DNA of 64,000 bases from Alphaproteobacteria bacterium (GTDB lineage: Bacteria > Pseudomonadota > Alphaproteobacteria > DSM-16000 > Inquilinaceae). The DNA lies in the NCBI GenBank assembly GCA_028281925.1, contig JANQIX010000104.1, positions 1 through 64,000 of the forward strand. Reading direction: 5' to 3'. Every line of letters starts with the position of its first letter. Within the stretch, counting starts at the first letter, position 1. The notes under the pieces were generated by a model. The model searched no databases and was not told where the DNA came from. It saw nothing but the letters and a program-made list of their open reading frames with translations. Both the position numbers and the translations under genes were made by a program. Below are positions 7,766 through 15,900 of the stretch, in pieces.

Positions 7766-9070
7766 TCACCCAAGCACAGAGAAACTGCTCTCCGGATTGA
7801 CCTCACGGCGGCGGGAATAGAACCCGACATCGACCTCACGGCCGATATGCTCGAGCCGGAACCGCAACGGGTCCGCATCGTGGTCGCGACCGCCTTCGCA
7901 ATGGTCGATCAGAGCCGCCATCATCTTGCCGGCGACGGGTGCGTTCTTGAACTGATTGCCCGACGTCCCGATGGCCATATAGAAGCCCGGTACGCAAGAC
8001 TTGTCGTAGATCGGGATCCAGTCGTCGCTCACGTCGTAGAGCGAAACGACACCCCGCATACGGTTCGGGATCCCGAGATCGGGAACGCGCTGGCCATAGC
8101 GGTGGGCCTGATGAGTCCACTGCTCGGTGAAGTCGGTCACATAGTCGTCCGGGTCGACCCATTCGCGCGGATCGCACTCAGGATCCTCGCTGCCCACCAA
8201 GATGTGATTTCCCGTCTCCGGCCGGCTGTAGCAGGCGATATCGCTGTCGGAAATCACCAGGCCATGGGACTCGAAGTCGAAGCCCTGGGGCGACGGCACA
8301 TGCACCACCTCTTGCCGGAGCGCGCGGGTGCCGATCCGCATATCGCCGTCGGCACCGGCCATGCGATTGACGATGGCGGAATGGGGGCCGGCCACATTGA
8401 CCACCACCGGCGCGGCGATTTCCCGGCCATCGTCAAGCCGTACCCCGGCGACGCGGCCGTCGGCCTTCAGGATATCGGTAACCGACCGGCGGAACAGGAA
8501 CTCCCCGCCATGCGCCTCCGCCGCGCGCTGCAGATTGTGCGTGGCCAGCTGCGGATCGCTGACATAGCCGGCCGTTGGGAAGTACACCGCACCGGTCACC
8601 CCTCCGCCCGTCGGCTGGCCGAAATCGGCATCGTCCATCCGCTTCGGCGGCCAGAACCTGTTCAGATCGAAGATCCGCAGCCGCTCAACGATCCGTTCCG
8701 GCGACCAACGCTCATAGGGGATGTCGAGTTCGTCGGCCAAGGCGCAGTGCTTGGCCAGCTGCCCGTTCATCTCCGTCTGCATCACCATGCAGCCGCAATC
8801 GACGAACTTGGCCAGCCCAAGTTCATCCGCCGCACCGAGATAACCTGCCCAGTCCTTCCAGTAGAAATAGCCTTCATAGGCCAGCGTCGTGCCGTCCAGC
8901 GTCGAATAATGGACCCGGATGATCGCGCAGGAATGGCTGGTAGGGCCGTAGCCCGCAGCCGGCAGCTTGTCGATATTCAGGGTCTTGTGCCCGGCCTTTG
9001 CCAGCTCGAACGCCGTGGCCGCACCGATGATGCCGGCGCCGATGATGATCGCGTCGTATCGGTCTTTCAT
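7766..9070 (-). CDS. FAD-dependent oxidoreductase, glycine/D-amino acid oxidase (DadA/SoxB-like) family
   Basis: The dinucleotide-binding motif GAGIIGAATAFELA starts at residue 11 of 434, as usual in the DAO family, and is followed by an Arg/His-rich FAD contact region (TSHSCAIIRVHYST). The C-terminal part has the family segment GTSGNQFKNAPVAGKMMA. The likely reaction is oxidative deamination or demethylation of an amino acid or N-methyl amine, passing electrons to oxygen or the respiratory chain. Start ATG 9070 is chosen over 9091 because AAGAAAGG lies about 6 bases upstream. Substrate cannot be told from sequence. A PAS-domain gene follows the same strand just upstream, 98 bases away. Confidence 0.87.
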   Translation of the reverse strand: MKDRYDAIIIGAGIIGAATAFELAKAGHKTLNIDKLPAAGYGPTSHSCAIIRVHYSTLDGTTLAYEGYFYWKDWAGYLGAADELGLAKFVDCGCMVMQTEMNGQLAKHCALADELDIPYERWSPERIVERLRIFDLNRFWPPKRMDDADFGQPTGGGVTGAVYFPTAGYVSDPQLATHNLQRAAEAHGGEFLFRRSVTDILKADGRVAGVRLDDGREIAAPVVVNVAGPHSAIVNRMAGADGDMRIGTRALRQEVVHVPSPQGFDFESHGLVISDSDIACYSRPETGNHILVGSEDPECDPREWVDPDDYVTDFTEQWTHQAHRYGQRVPDLGIPNRMRGVVSLYDVSDDWIPIYDKSCVPGFYMAIGTSGNQFKNAPVAGKMMAALIDHCEGGRDHDADPLRFRLEHIGREVDVGFYSRRREVNPESSFSVLG

Positions 9071-9167
9071 GGAAGCCTTTCTTGACTGCACGCGGACGCA
9101 GAGGCGCGCCCGGCCGGCAACACCATATCGCGCGCCGGTTCAAGCGGCCTGCCGGCAATGCGACACG

Positions 9168-9734
9168 CTATTGCGCGAAATCGAACAACAAGACGATGCG
9201 TTCGACCGTGCCGCCGGGCGTCCCGAACGGCAGCGCCAAGACGCTGTAGATCGAATAGTCCCGGTTGGCCCAGACCATCGGCCCGGTGTTGACATAGGGT
9301 CGACCGTTCTGGCGGCACCACTGAAAGCGCCGATCCGCCTCATCGATCGCGGGCATGGTGTCGGTGTAACGGCCGGTCCACTCCGCACCGGTCGCGTCTC
9401 TTACGCCGGTTCCGGCCAGGCGCACGCGCAGGCGGCCGCTCTCGCTCTCGTGCTCCAGCATGCCGATCCGGTGCAAGAGATCGTGCGGCAGCTTCAGCGG
9501 ATCGATCGCAGAAACCGGCGGCAACGCCAGATCGGCCTTAGCATCGAGCCAATACCGGAACAGCCGCCGGAAAGCCTCCGGCTCCAGCGTGTCGGGATCC
9601 AGGTCGGTGACCATGTCCTGGAAGGCGGGATCTGAAGCGTCGTACACGTGGATGGGACCGTGAAAGCATCCTGGGCGTGGAATGAAGCGATACTGCGACG
9701 CATCGCTGACCGGAGGATTAACGTCCTTGGCCAA
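9168..9734 (-). CDS. PAS domain-containing protein (PAS_5 type, 188 aa)
   Basis: The protein has the features of the alphaproteobacterial PAS_5 (PF07310-type) family: an N-terminal helical region ending in LFRYWLDAK, then LPPVSAIDPLKLPHDLLHRIGML, then a PAS core with RVRLAGTGVRDATGAEWTGR and RFQWCRQNGRP. Proteins of this family are usually stand-alone, without kinase or output domains, and of unknown role, as here. No signal peptide or membrane segment. The gene lies between the DadA-like oxidase and the MocR regulator on the same strand, separated by 98 and 49 bases. Confidence 0.8.
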   Translation of the reverse strand: MAKDVNPPVSDASQYRFIPRPGCFHGPIHVYDASDPAFQDMVTDLDPDTLEPEAFRRLFRYWLDAKADLALPPVSAIDPLKLPHDLLHRIGMLEHESESGRLRVRLAGTGVRDATGAEWTGRYTDTMPAIDEADRRFQWCRQNGRPYVNTGPMVWANRDYSIYSVLALPFGTPGGTVERIVLLFDFAQ

Positions 9735-9783
9735 GCATAGCTGCTATGCGGGACGGTGACCGGTACGAGCGACAATCGGCCGC

Positions 9784-11181
9784 TCATACAACCGGAACTC
9801 CGTCAACGCGAGCGCCCACTGCTGCCCCAGTGCCCTGCGCGAAGATTTCAGCCTTGGCAAGCCTGGCCATGGCACGGCTCAACACGCTGCGGGAGGGTGC
9901 GGCGGCCAAGCTGATGCGGACATGCCGACCGGGATCGCGCCCGACTGCGAACACGTCGCTCGGCACGATCTCGACGCCGGCCGCCTGTGCACGCGCCACG
10001 GCCTCTGCTGGCGCACCTCTGACGGCCAGCCAGAGATGTGGGCTCGGGCACGCCTGCATCTCCGAACCGGAGAGCCCGAGCGCTGCAATCGCCAGGCGCC
10101 AGCGGGCCGCCACCTCCGCCCGCTGCCAGGCGGCCCGGCTTTCCGCCGTGCCGTCTTCCAGCCAGCGGCACGCCAGCTCCACCATCAGCGGGCTCATGGG
10201 CCAGTTGGTGGCATGCACCTCCGCCCCGATGCAGTCCATCAGATGCGGCGGGCCGGCGATCAGCCCGAAGCGCAGGCCCGCCGCGACCGTCTTCGACAGG
10301 CCGCCGACCACAACGCAATGGTTGGGCGCCACGGCAGCCAAAGGCGGGACACGGGCCAGCGCACCGTAGATATCGTCTTCCACAATGGTCAGGCCGGTGC
10401 GCTCCGCCACCTCGGCGACCGCGTGGCGCCGAACTTCGTCCATCACGGCGCCGGTGGGATTGTGCAGGGCCGGCACGATCACGGCGACGCGGGCACCCGT
10501 GGCATGAACGGCTCGCTCCAGCGCTTCCGGCACAATGCCCTCGCGGTCGATCGTCACGCCGTGCAGGCGGAGCCGCAACTGCCGGCCAACTGCCTTCATG
10601 CCTGGAAAGGTATGCTCCTCCACCAGCACCGGTGCATCGGGGCCGCACAGCGCCAGCAGCGTGGCGAGCAGCGCTTGCTGTGCGCCGGCGCAGGGCACCA
10701 CCTGCTTCGGCCGCACCGGCCATCCCCTCCAGGCGAGCCAGTGCGCGGCGGCCGCGCGCGCCCGCGTCAACAGCGCAGGGGCGTTATAGCCCAGCGCCCG
10801 CCGCCCGGCCCCGTCGGCCAACAGCGCGGCCATGGACCGCTCCAGATCATCGTCGTCCGGCTTTTCCGCCGGCACGTTGGTGCTGAGGTCGATGGCCTCA
10901 CCCGGCGCCACGTCTTTCAGCGCGAACAGGGTCACTTCGCGGCTTTCCGCCAGCACGAAGGTGCCGCGCCCGACCTCACCGCCGATCAGGTGCCGCCGTG
11001 TCGCCTCGCGATAGGCCTGGCTGACCGTGCTCAGGTTGACGCCCAGCCGCCACGCCAGGTCCCGCTGTGTCGGCAGCCGGTCGCCGGCACGCAAGGTGCC
11101 GTCCGCGATGGCGTCGGACAGTGCCTCGACGATCGCCAAGTACTTGACCGGGTTCCGGCCTTCAAGCGCAGGCAGCCACAT
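9784..11181 (-). CDS. MocR/GabR-type GntR regulator with aminotransferase domain
   Basis: Two domains are clear. An N-terminal winged helix of the GntR type covers about residues 10-80 (AIADGTLRAGDRLPTQRDLA, then STVSQAYREA, then GRGTFV). A fold-type I aminotransferase domain follows, with the PLP-binding Lys in GGLSKTVAAGLRFG and the upstream landmarks CAGAQQALLA and PALHNPTGAVMDE. Length 465 is normal for MocR regulators. They sense PLP or an amino-compound adduct and often control a divergent gene. Here that gene is the threonine-dehydratase-like gene at 11267. The start is uncertain: the ATG at 11181 lies inside an inverted repeat in the shared control region, and the frame is open to 11274. 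Confidence 0.9.
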   Translation of the reverse strand: MWLPALEGRNPVKYLAIVEALSDAIADGTLRAGDRLPTQRDLAWRLGVNLSTVSQAYREATRRHLIGGEVGRGTFVLAESREVTLFALKDVAPGEAIDLSTNVPAEKPDDDDLERSMAALLADGAGRRALGYNAPALLTRARAAAAHWLAWRGWPVRPKQVVPCAGAQQALLATLLALCGPDAPVLVEEHTFPGMKAVGRQLRLRLHGVTIDREGIVPEALERAVHATGARVAVIVPALHNPTGAVMDEVRRHAVAEVAERTGLTIVEDDIYGALARVPPLAAVAPNHCVVVGGLSKTVAAGLRFGLIAGPPHLMDCIGAEVHATNWPMSPLMVELACRWLEDGTAESRAAWQRAEVAARWRLAIAALGLSGSEMQACPSPHLWLAVRGAPAEAVARAQAAGVEIVPSDVFAVGRDPGRHVRISLAAAPSRSVLSRAMARLAKAEIFAQGTGAAVGARVDGVPVV

Positions 11182-11217
11182 TGTCGGCCATACAATGTTT
11201 CTCTTGAGCCATACAAT
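11178..11217. promoter_or_regulatory. Operator-like repeats between mocR-type gene and dehydratase gene
   Basis: GCCATACAAT occurs twice as a direct repeat at 11187-11196 and 11208-11217, 21 bases apart (two helical turns). The first copy overlaps a perfect inverted repeat, ACATTGT (11178-11184) and ACAATGT (11192-11198), with a 7-base spacer. MocR regulators such as GabR and PdxR bind direct repeats in the divergent control region, so this is the expected operator. TACAAT inside each repeat could also serve as a -10 hexamer, which would put regulator and polymerase in competition. Confidence 0.65.
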
Positions 11218-11266
11218 CACCCATGAGACCCTGAAGGTCAAGGCTGTCCGCGGGGGAGATGCGCCC

Positions 11267-12247
11267 ATGTTCACGCTGAGCCAACTGCAAGAGGCGGGCG
11301 AGATCGTCTATTCCGCCATGGCACCGACCCCGCAATTTGCCTGGCCGCTGCTCTGCCGTCGCGCCGGCTGCGAAGTCTGGGTGAAGCATGAGAGCCACAC
11401 GCCCACCGGCGCCTTCAAGGTGCGCGGCGGGCTTGTGTACATGGACGACCGCTGCCGCTGCGGTCAGGCGGCGCGCGGCCTGATCAGCGCGACGCGGGGC
11501 AATCACGGCCAGAGCCTGGCCTTTGCCGGCCACCGCTACGGCGTGGGCGTGACCATCGTGGTGCCGACGATCAACAGCCGCGACCAGAACGACAACATCC
11601 GCGCCCACGGCGCCGAACTGATCGAAGGCGGCGACGATTTCGACCTGGCCCGCGCCACGGCCAAACGCGTGTCCGAGGCCCGCGGCCTGGACATGGTGCC
11701 GCCCTTCCACCCCCTGCTGGTGCGCGGCGTGGCAACTTACGCGCGCGAACTCTTCGATGCCGTTGGAGAGCTCGATACCGTCTATGTCTCCATCGGCATG
11801 GGTTCCGGCATCAGCGGCGTGATCACCGTGCGCGACCTCTTGGGCCTGAAGACGGAGGTGGTGGGCGTGGTCTCGACCGAGGCCCCGGCCTTCGCCCTCT
11901 CCTACGCCGCCGGCCGCGTGATCACGACCGACACGGCTGAGACGTTCGCCGACGGCATCGCTACGCGACAGCCGCTACCTGAGGCAGTGGACATCATCCA
12001 TCACGGCGCCGCCCGCATCGTGCAGGTGACGGACGAAGAGATCGCAGACGCCATCCGCATCTACTACCACGACGCCCACACGATCGCGGAAGGCGCCGGC
12101 GCCGCCCCACTGGCCGGCCTGTTGCAGGAACGCGCCCGCATGCAGGGCAAGCGCGTCGGCGTTATCCTCAGCGGCAGCAACCTGGACGCGCCCCTGTTCC
12201 GCAGCATCCTGAGCGGCGAGACGCCGGAGCTGCGACGGGCGGCGTGA
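11267..12247 (+). CDS. Threonine dehydratase-like PLP enzyme (fold type II)
   Basis: The protein of 326 residues has the fold-type II PLP motif with the Schiff-base Lys in PTGAFKVRGGLVY (the family's GSFKxRGA), then TRGNHGQSLAFAG and a Gly-rich cofactor loop SIGMGSGISGV. Such enzymes deaminate threonine, serine or hydroxy-amino acids to 2-oxo acids. An ATG at 11267 with GGGGGAG about 8 bases upstream is the start; the frame extends further but reads through the regulator gene. It has no C-terminal ACT domain, so it is a catabolic-type enzyme. Divergence from the MocR regulator suggests induction by an amino acid or its adduct. A second, distinct paralogue lies at 38304. Confidence 0.87.
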   Translation: MFTLSQLQEAGEIVYSAMAPTPQFAWPLLCRRAGCEVWVKHESHTPTGAFKVRGGLVYMDDRCRCGQAARGLISATRGNHGQSLAFAGHRYGVGVTIVVPTINSRDQNDNIRAHGAELIEGGDDFDLARATAKRVSEARGLDMVPPFHPLLVRGVATYARELFDAVGELDTVYVSIGMGSGISGVITVRDLLGLKTEVVGVVSTEAPAFALSYAAGRVITTDTAETFADGIATRQPLPEAVDIIHHGAARIVQVTDEEIADAIRIYYHDAHTIAEGAGAAPLAGLLQERARMQGKRVGVILSGSNLDAPLFRSILSGETPELRRAA

Positions 12248-12579
12248 GGGTCGCCGCATCGACCGGCTCAGACCGACGCCTGCAGTCCATGCTGGGCCGC
12301 TTGCTGCTCCTTCACGCCGCCTGCGATGAGGTCAGTACGTCCATATTGCTGACGGAAGAGGCCGTACTGCGCCAACATCTGGCCCTTCACTGATCAAGGC
12401 GCCAACAGACAGTCGGAAGACGTCAACGGGTTGCGCGACCTGTTGGTTTCCGTCACGCTCGACAGGCTGGGAAGGCCGCAAATGAGGTATCCCGGTTTCG
12501 GCTAGATTGCGCAGGTTCCGCCGACAAGATGCGCCCAACAAAGAAAACAGGCGGGCGCGCCAACACAGGGAAGTGTCCA
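12248..12579. other. Intergenic region between dehydratase and formamidase genes
   Basis: 332 bases without a confident gene. On the minus strand a short frame ending at the TGA at 12268-12270 reads VKGQMLAQYGLFRQQYGRTD before its last 20 codons. Its Gln/Gly composition is less shadow-like than usual, but it is only about 40 codons, has an in-frame stop just upstream and matches nothing I know. It might be a gene remnant. The formamidase promoter should lie near 12480-12560; I see no convincing pair. Confidence 0.3.
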
Positions 12580-13827
12580 ATGAGAATTCGCATCGTCATG
12601 GCGACTGCGGCGGTCTGTCTCGGCGCCGGCGCCGCTTGGGCCGACACCACCGATGTCACCTGGAGCACGCAAGTCGTCCTCGCCAAGGACGGCGAGCATT
12701 GTGTCGACGACCCGAACTGCTTCAACCGCTTCCACCCCGCCATTCCGCCAGTGGCTCAGGCCGCCCCCGGCGACATGATCGTGTTCCACACCCGCGATGC
12801 GCTGGATTCCGACCTTACGCTGGATTCGGTGGCTGACGACCTTGCGGCCCTCGACCTCAACCTGGTCCATCCAATGACCGGGCCGGTCCATATCGAAGGC
12901 GCCCAGCGCGGCGACGTGCTGGCGGTGACGCTGGTTGACATCGACCCCGACGAGTACGGCTACACCGTCATCGTTCCCGGCTTCGGGTTCCTGCGCGACA
13001 TCTTCACCGAGCCGTTCCTGGTCAACTGGCGGCTTTCGCGCACCCACGCTGAATCGGACGACATGCCGGGCGTGCGCATACCCTATGAGGCATTCATGGG
13101 TTCCGTCGGTGTGCTGCCCGGCGAGCCGGAAGTGGCGGCTTGGCTGGAGCGGGAGGCCGCACTTGCCGCGGTCGGCGGCATTGCGCTGCCGCCTGAGCCC
13201 ATCGGCGCTCTGCCGACGGCGGTGTGCGGACCAGACGGCTCTCATAGCGACGCCTGCTTGCGCACCATCCCGCCGCGCGAGAATGGCGGCAACATGGACG
13301 TGCAGCAGATGCAGATCGGCACGACTCTGCTGTTGCCATGCTTCATCGACGGCTGCGGCCTGTTCGTCGGCGACGTGCACTACGCCCAGGGCGATGGCGA
13401 AGTGTCCGGCACCGCCATCGAGATGGGCGCGGTGGTCACGGTGACCACCGAGATCCGCGCCGGCATGGGCACGGTCATCACGTCGCCTGAAGTCGAAGGC
13501 GGCACGCAGATCCGGGACATGGAGCCAACCGCCTTCTATCAGACCATCGGCCTTCCGCTGAAGGAAGTGGGCGAGGTGCCGCCGCCGCACACCTATCTGG
13601 AAAGCGAGAAGATCGAGAACCTGGCCAACCTGTCGGAGGACCTAACACTGGCCGCCCGCAATGCGCTGATCGGCATGATCGACTACATCCAGCGTGAACA
13701 CGGGTTGAGCGCAGAGCAGGCGTACATCCTCGCAAGCGTGGCCGTGGACCTGCGCGTCGGCCAGGTCGTCGACGTGCCCAACTACGTCATGACCGCGGTG
13801 CTCAACCTGGACGTGTTCGCTGAATGA
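12580..13827 (+). CDS. Acetamidase/formamidase family protein with signal peptide
   Basis: FmdA/AmdA-type enzymes hydrolyse formamide or acetamide to ammonia and the acid. Family landmarks include NLVHPMTGPVHIEGAQRGDV (about residues 89-108), PPRENGGNMDVQQ (about 230) and FVGDVHYAQGDGE (about 265). At 415 residues it has normal length plus an N-terminal signal peptide, MRIRIVMATAAVCLGAGAAW then A-D, with a typical AxA cleavage site. This predicts a periplasmic enzyme, whereas classical formamidases are cytoplasmic. AGGGAAG about 7 bases before the ATG supports the start. The next gene overlaps by 4 bases (ATGA) and is also exported, so the pair is translationally coupled. Confidence 0.88.
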   Translation: MRIRIVMATAAVCLGAGAAWADTTDVTWSTQVVLAKDGEHCVDDPNCFNRFHPAIPPVAQAAPGDMIVFHTRDALDSDLTLDSVADDLAALDLNLVHPMTGPVHIEGAQRGDVLAVTLVDIDPDEYGYTVIVPGFGFLRDIFTEPFLVNWRLSRTHAESDDMPGVRIPYEAFMGSVGVLPGEPEVAAWLEREAALAAVGGIALPPEPIGALPTAVCGPDGSHSDACLRTIPPRENGGNMDVQQMQIGTTLLLPCFIDGCGLFVGDVHYAQGDGEVSGTAIEMGAVVTVTTEIRAGMGTVITSPEVEGGTQIRDMEPTAFYQTIGLPLKEVGEVPPPHTYLESEKIENLANLSEDLTLAARNALIGMIDYIQREHGLSAEQAYILASVAVDLRVGQVVDVPNYVMTAVLNLDVFAE

Positions 13828-14375
13828 GCCGGCGCGATGTTCTGAAGCTGGCAGCCGTGACCGCCGCGGGCCTCGCCCTCGGCGGTCACACGCCCTATGG
13901 GCAGTGGGTCGTCTACCGTATGGAGCATCTGGTGATCGGCTGTCATCGCGACGACCCGCGCACGTACGAACTGGCGCAGTTGGTCGTGGCGACGCTTGAC
14001 GAGCATCTTCCGGAGGCTAGTGCGCGGATCGCGCGGGCACGCTTCGCAGGGCGCCTGGCCAGCCTGCTCGGCACCGACCAGCTGCAGGTTGCGATCCTGG
14101 ACGAGGCCGACGCCGCCGCGATGCTGGCCGGCGTCGGCGATTTCGCACCCTATGGCGCGGTCGAACTCAGCTTGCTTGTGCGCCTCGACAATCGCCTGTT
14201 GGTCGCCCGCCGCGACTTTCCCGATCGCCACGCCTGGCTGGTCTCCGCCGCCTTGTCTCATAGCAATCTGAACGCGGCGGATGATGACGCAGCGACGCCA
14301 CCGGCGCTCGACTGGCATCCTGGCAGCCTGGCTTTCCGCAACGGCGAACCGGCGCCGGAACATACGCAGGAATAG
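13824..14375 (+). CDS. Exported protein of unknown function coupled to the formamidase (183 aa)
   Basis: The N terminus MSRRDVLKLAAVTAAGLALG is a twin-arginine-like signal (SRRDVLKL), so the protein is probably sent to the periplasm, folded or membrane-anchored. The remainder is an alpha/beta-looking domain with DDPRTYELAQLVVATLDEHL and LLGTDQLQVAILDEADAAAM, followed by a polar tail. I recognise no family; the middle part has a faint look of a periplasmic binding-protein lobe, which is inference only. The ATG overlaps the formamidase stop as ATGA, so expression is coupled and the two may act together. Confidence 0.7.
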   Translation: MSRRDVLKLAAVTAAGLALGGHTPYGQWVVYRMEHLVIGCHRDDPRTYELAQLVVATLDEHLPEASARIARARFAGRLASLLGTDQLQVAILDEADAAAMLAGVGDFAPYGAVELSLLVRLDNRLLVARRDFPDRHAWLVSAALSHSNLNAADDDAATPPALDWHPGSLAFRNGEPAPEHTQE

Positions 14376-14531
14376 ATAACGCGCGTTGTTGTTGACTTCG
14401 CCTGGCGGCGACGATCTCGGGCGGCAGGATCGCCCCCTCACCGGGCGGCGACCACTGACAGCCTAGAGCTACTACCCGCGGGACGGCGTCTGAGAACAGC
14501 AGGGCAGTCAGCCCCCGATGGTCGCTGTCGC

Positions 14532-14750
14532 CTAGGCAAGAATGTCGAGCATGCGCTCTTGCATCTCGTCAGCGGTGCGGATCACTGCGGCATTGGCCTT
14601 TACGGCGGTCTCGGCGGACAGTAGTTCGATGACCGGCTCCGTCTCCACATTGCCGCTGGAAATCCGGCGGGCGGCGCCGTCCGCCTGATCGAATGCCCGG
14701 TTCAGCCCGAGCAGGGCCTGACCGAGGACGTTGTCTACGGGTCCAATCAT
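14532..14750 (-). CDS. Small flagellar basal-body rod-like protein (72 aa)
   Basis: The protein looks like the two ends of a flagellar rod/hook protein joined without the middle. MIGPVDNVLGQALLGLNRAF then ISSGNVETE recalls the N-terminal rod helix. VIELLSAETAVKANAAVIRT then ADEMQERMLDIL matches the C-terminal rod motif (ExxxxxNAxVxxTAxxMxxxLL). Similar short stand-alone proteins are common in alphaproteobacteria. No flagellar operon lies nearby; the only other flagellar gene in the window is fliN at 26041. It is downstream of and on the same strand as the phytanoyl-CoA dioxygenase, 87 bases away. Confidence 0.6.
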   Translation of the reverse strand: MIGPVDNVLGQALLGLNRAFDQADGAARRISSGNVETEPVIELLSAETAVKANAAVIRTADEMQERMLDILA

Positions 14751-14837
14751 GGCGCGACCAGTCTACCGCCCAACCGCTTAAGTCCCGGTAAAGGTCGGTC
14801 CGGTCCGGTCGCGCGTCACTCCGTTTCGACCAACACC

Positions 14838-15701
14838 TCACGCCGTGTCGTACACCTCGCGCTTCAGGCGCTCGACATCGGCTTGAAAGGCGCACATAGC
14901 CGGGTCGAAGTCGTGGTCGAAGGAGGGCTCAGGCTCGAAATGGCCGAAATGGTCGACGCCGCGCACCAAGGTCGCGGTTTCGCGCCGGCCGACCAGTTGG
15001 CGCATGCTGGTGGCGACGTATTGCAGGGTCAGGCCGATGCGGCGGGTGTCACAGCGGTTGGGCTGTGAGGCATGGGCCGTCCAGCCGCCGTGCAGTGAGG
15101 CCTGGCCGGCCTTCAGCGGTGTCATGACCGCCTTTGCCTCGTCGATCGCCAGATCCAGCGTTTGGCCGCGGTGCAACAGGTTGTCGTCGGCATGGGTGTC
15201 GAGATGTCGCTGCCGGCCCTGCTTATGCGATCCCGGCAGCATCATCATGCAGCCGTTGTCCGGCGTGGCGTCGGCGATGGCGACCCAGGCCGTCACCACC
15301 GCGTCGGACGACAGGCCCCAATAGGTCAGGTCCTGGTGCCAGGACACGCGGCCCTCCGAGTGCGGCTCCTTGATCACATAGGCGCTGTCCCACAGCAGCA
15401 CGTCGGGCCCGATCAGCGACGCGACCGCATCCAGCAGCACCGGGTGGTGGCCCAGCTCCCACGGTGAGGAGAACAGGAGATACGGCTTGACCTTGTAGTG
15501 CAGCGGCCCGAGCCGGGCTTCCGCCGCCTCCAGCCGTTCTCGATGGTCGGCCATCTCCTCCGGGCTCATCAGGGTGATCGGCGAGAGGAACCCCTGCTCT
15601 GCATAGCGGGCGCACTCGTCCAAGGTGAGGCCGGCCGTCATCGGCGCGTCCAAGCTCTCGGCGCCTGTGCCGGACATCGTTCCCTGAGGGCCAATGCTCA
15701 T
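14838..15701 (-). CDS. Phytanoyl-CoA dioxygenase (PhyH) family protein
   Basis: Fe(II)/2-oxoglutarate dioxygenase fold. The iron-binding HxD is in VSWHQDLTYWGL, and the distal His with 2-oxoglutarate-binding Arg are in GGWTAHASQPNRCDTRRIGL. DNGCMMMLPGSHK between them is the usual PhyH segment. Length 287 is typical. The ATG at 15701 has GGGGAGG nine bases upstream; a second ATG at 15710 touches that sequence and the frame is open to 15902, so the start is inferred from the ribosome binding site. Substrates of bacterial members range from acyl-CoAs to small natural products and cannot be predicted here. The gene is divergent from the radical SAM gene. Confidence 0.88.
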   Translation of the reverse strand: MSIGPQGTMSGTGAESLDAPMTAGLTLDECARYAEQGFLSPITLMSPEEMADHRERLEAAEARLGPLHYKVKPYLLFSSPWELGHHPVLLDAVASLIGPDVLLWDSAYVIKEPHSEGRVSWHQDLTYWGLSSDAVVTAWVAIADATPDNGCMMMLPGSHKQGRQRHLDTHADDNLLHRGQTLDLAIDEAKAVMTPLKAGQASLHGGWTAHASQPNRCDTRRIGLTLQYVATSMRQLVGRRETATLVRGVDHFGHFEPEPSFDHDFDPAMCAFQADVERLKREVYDTA

Positions 15702-15900
15702 GGTGGCCATCCTCCCCAGAATGCTGCTGCCTACGGCCAAGATTGGGCCACGCGGGGTGCCGGCACTGGCGAAGAAACGACGCTTGGTTGGCGAGATGAC
15801 CGGGCCGTTAGCGTACGCCCAATCCATTGACCGCGAGCGACTATTGCCCACAGCATGGATGCCGGTATGACAAGGCTGGACATTCTTGGAACGCCGGCAC

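Noticed and set aside
7748..9085. 445-codon plus-strand frame over the DadA-like oxidase
   Set aside because: The minus strand has the Rossmann motif and family C terminus; the plus frame shows no domain and ends in the same region only by mirror codon structure.
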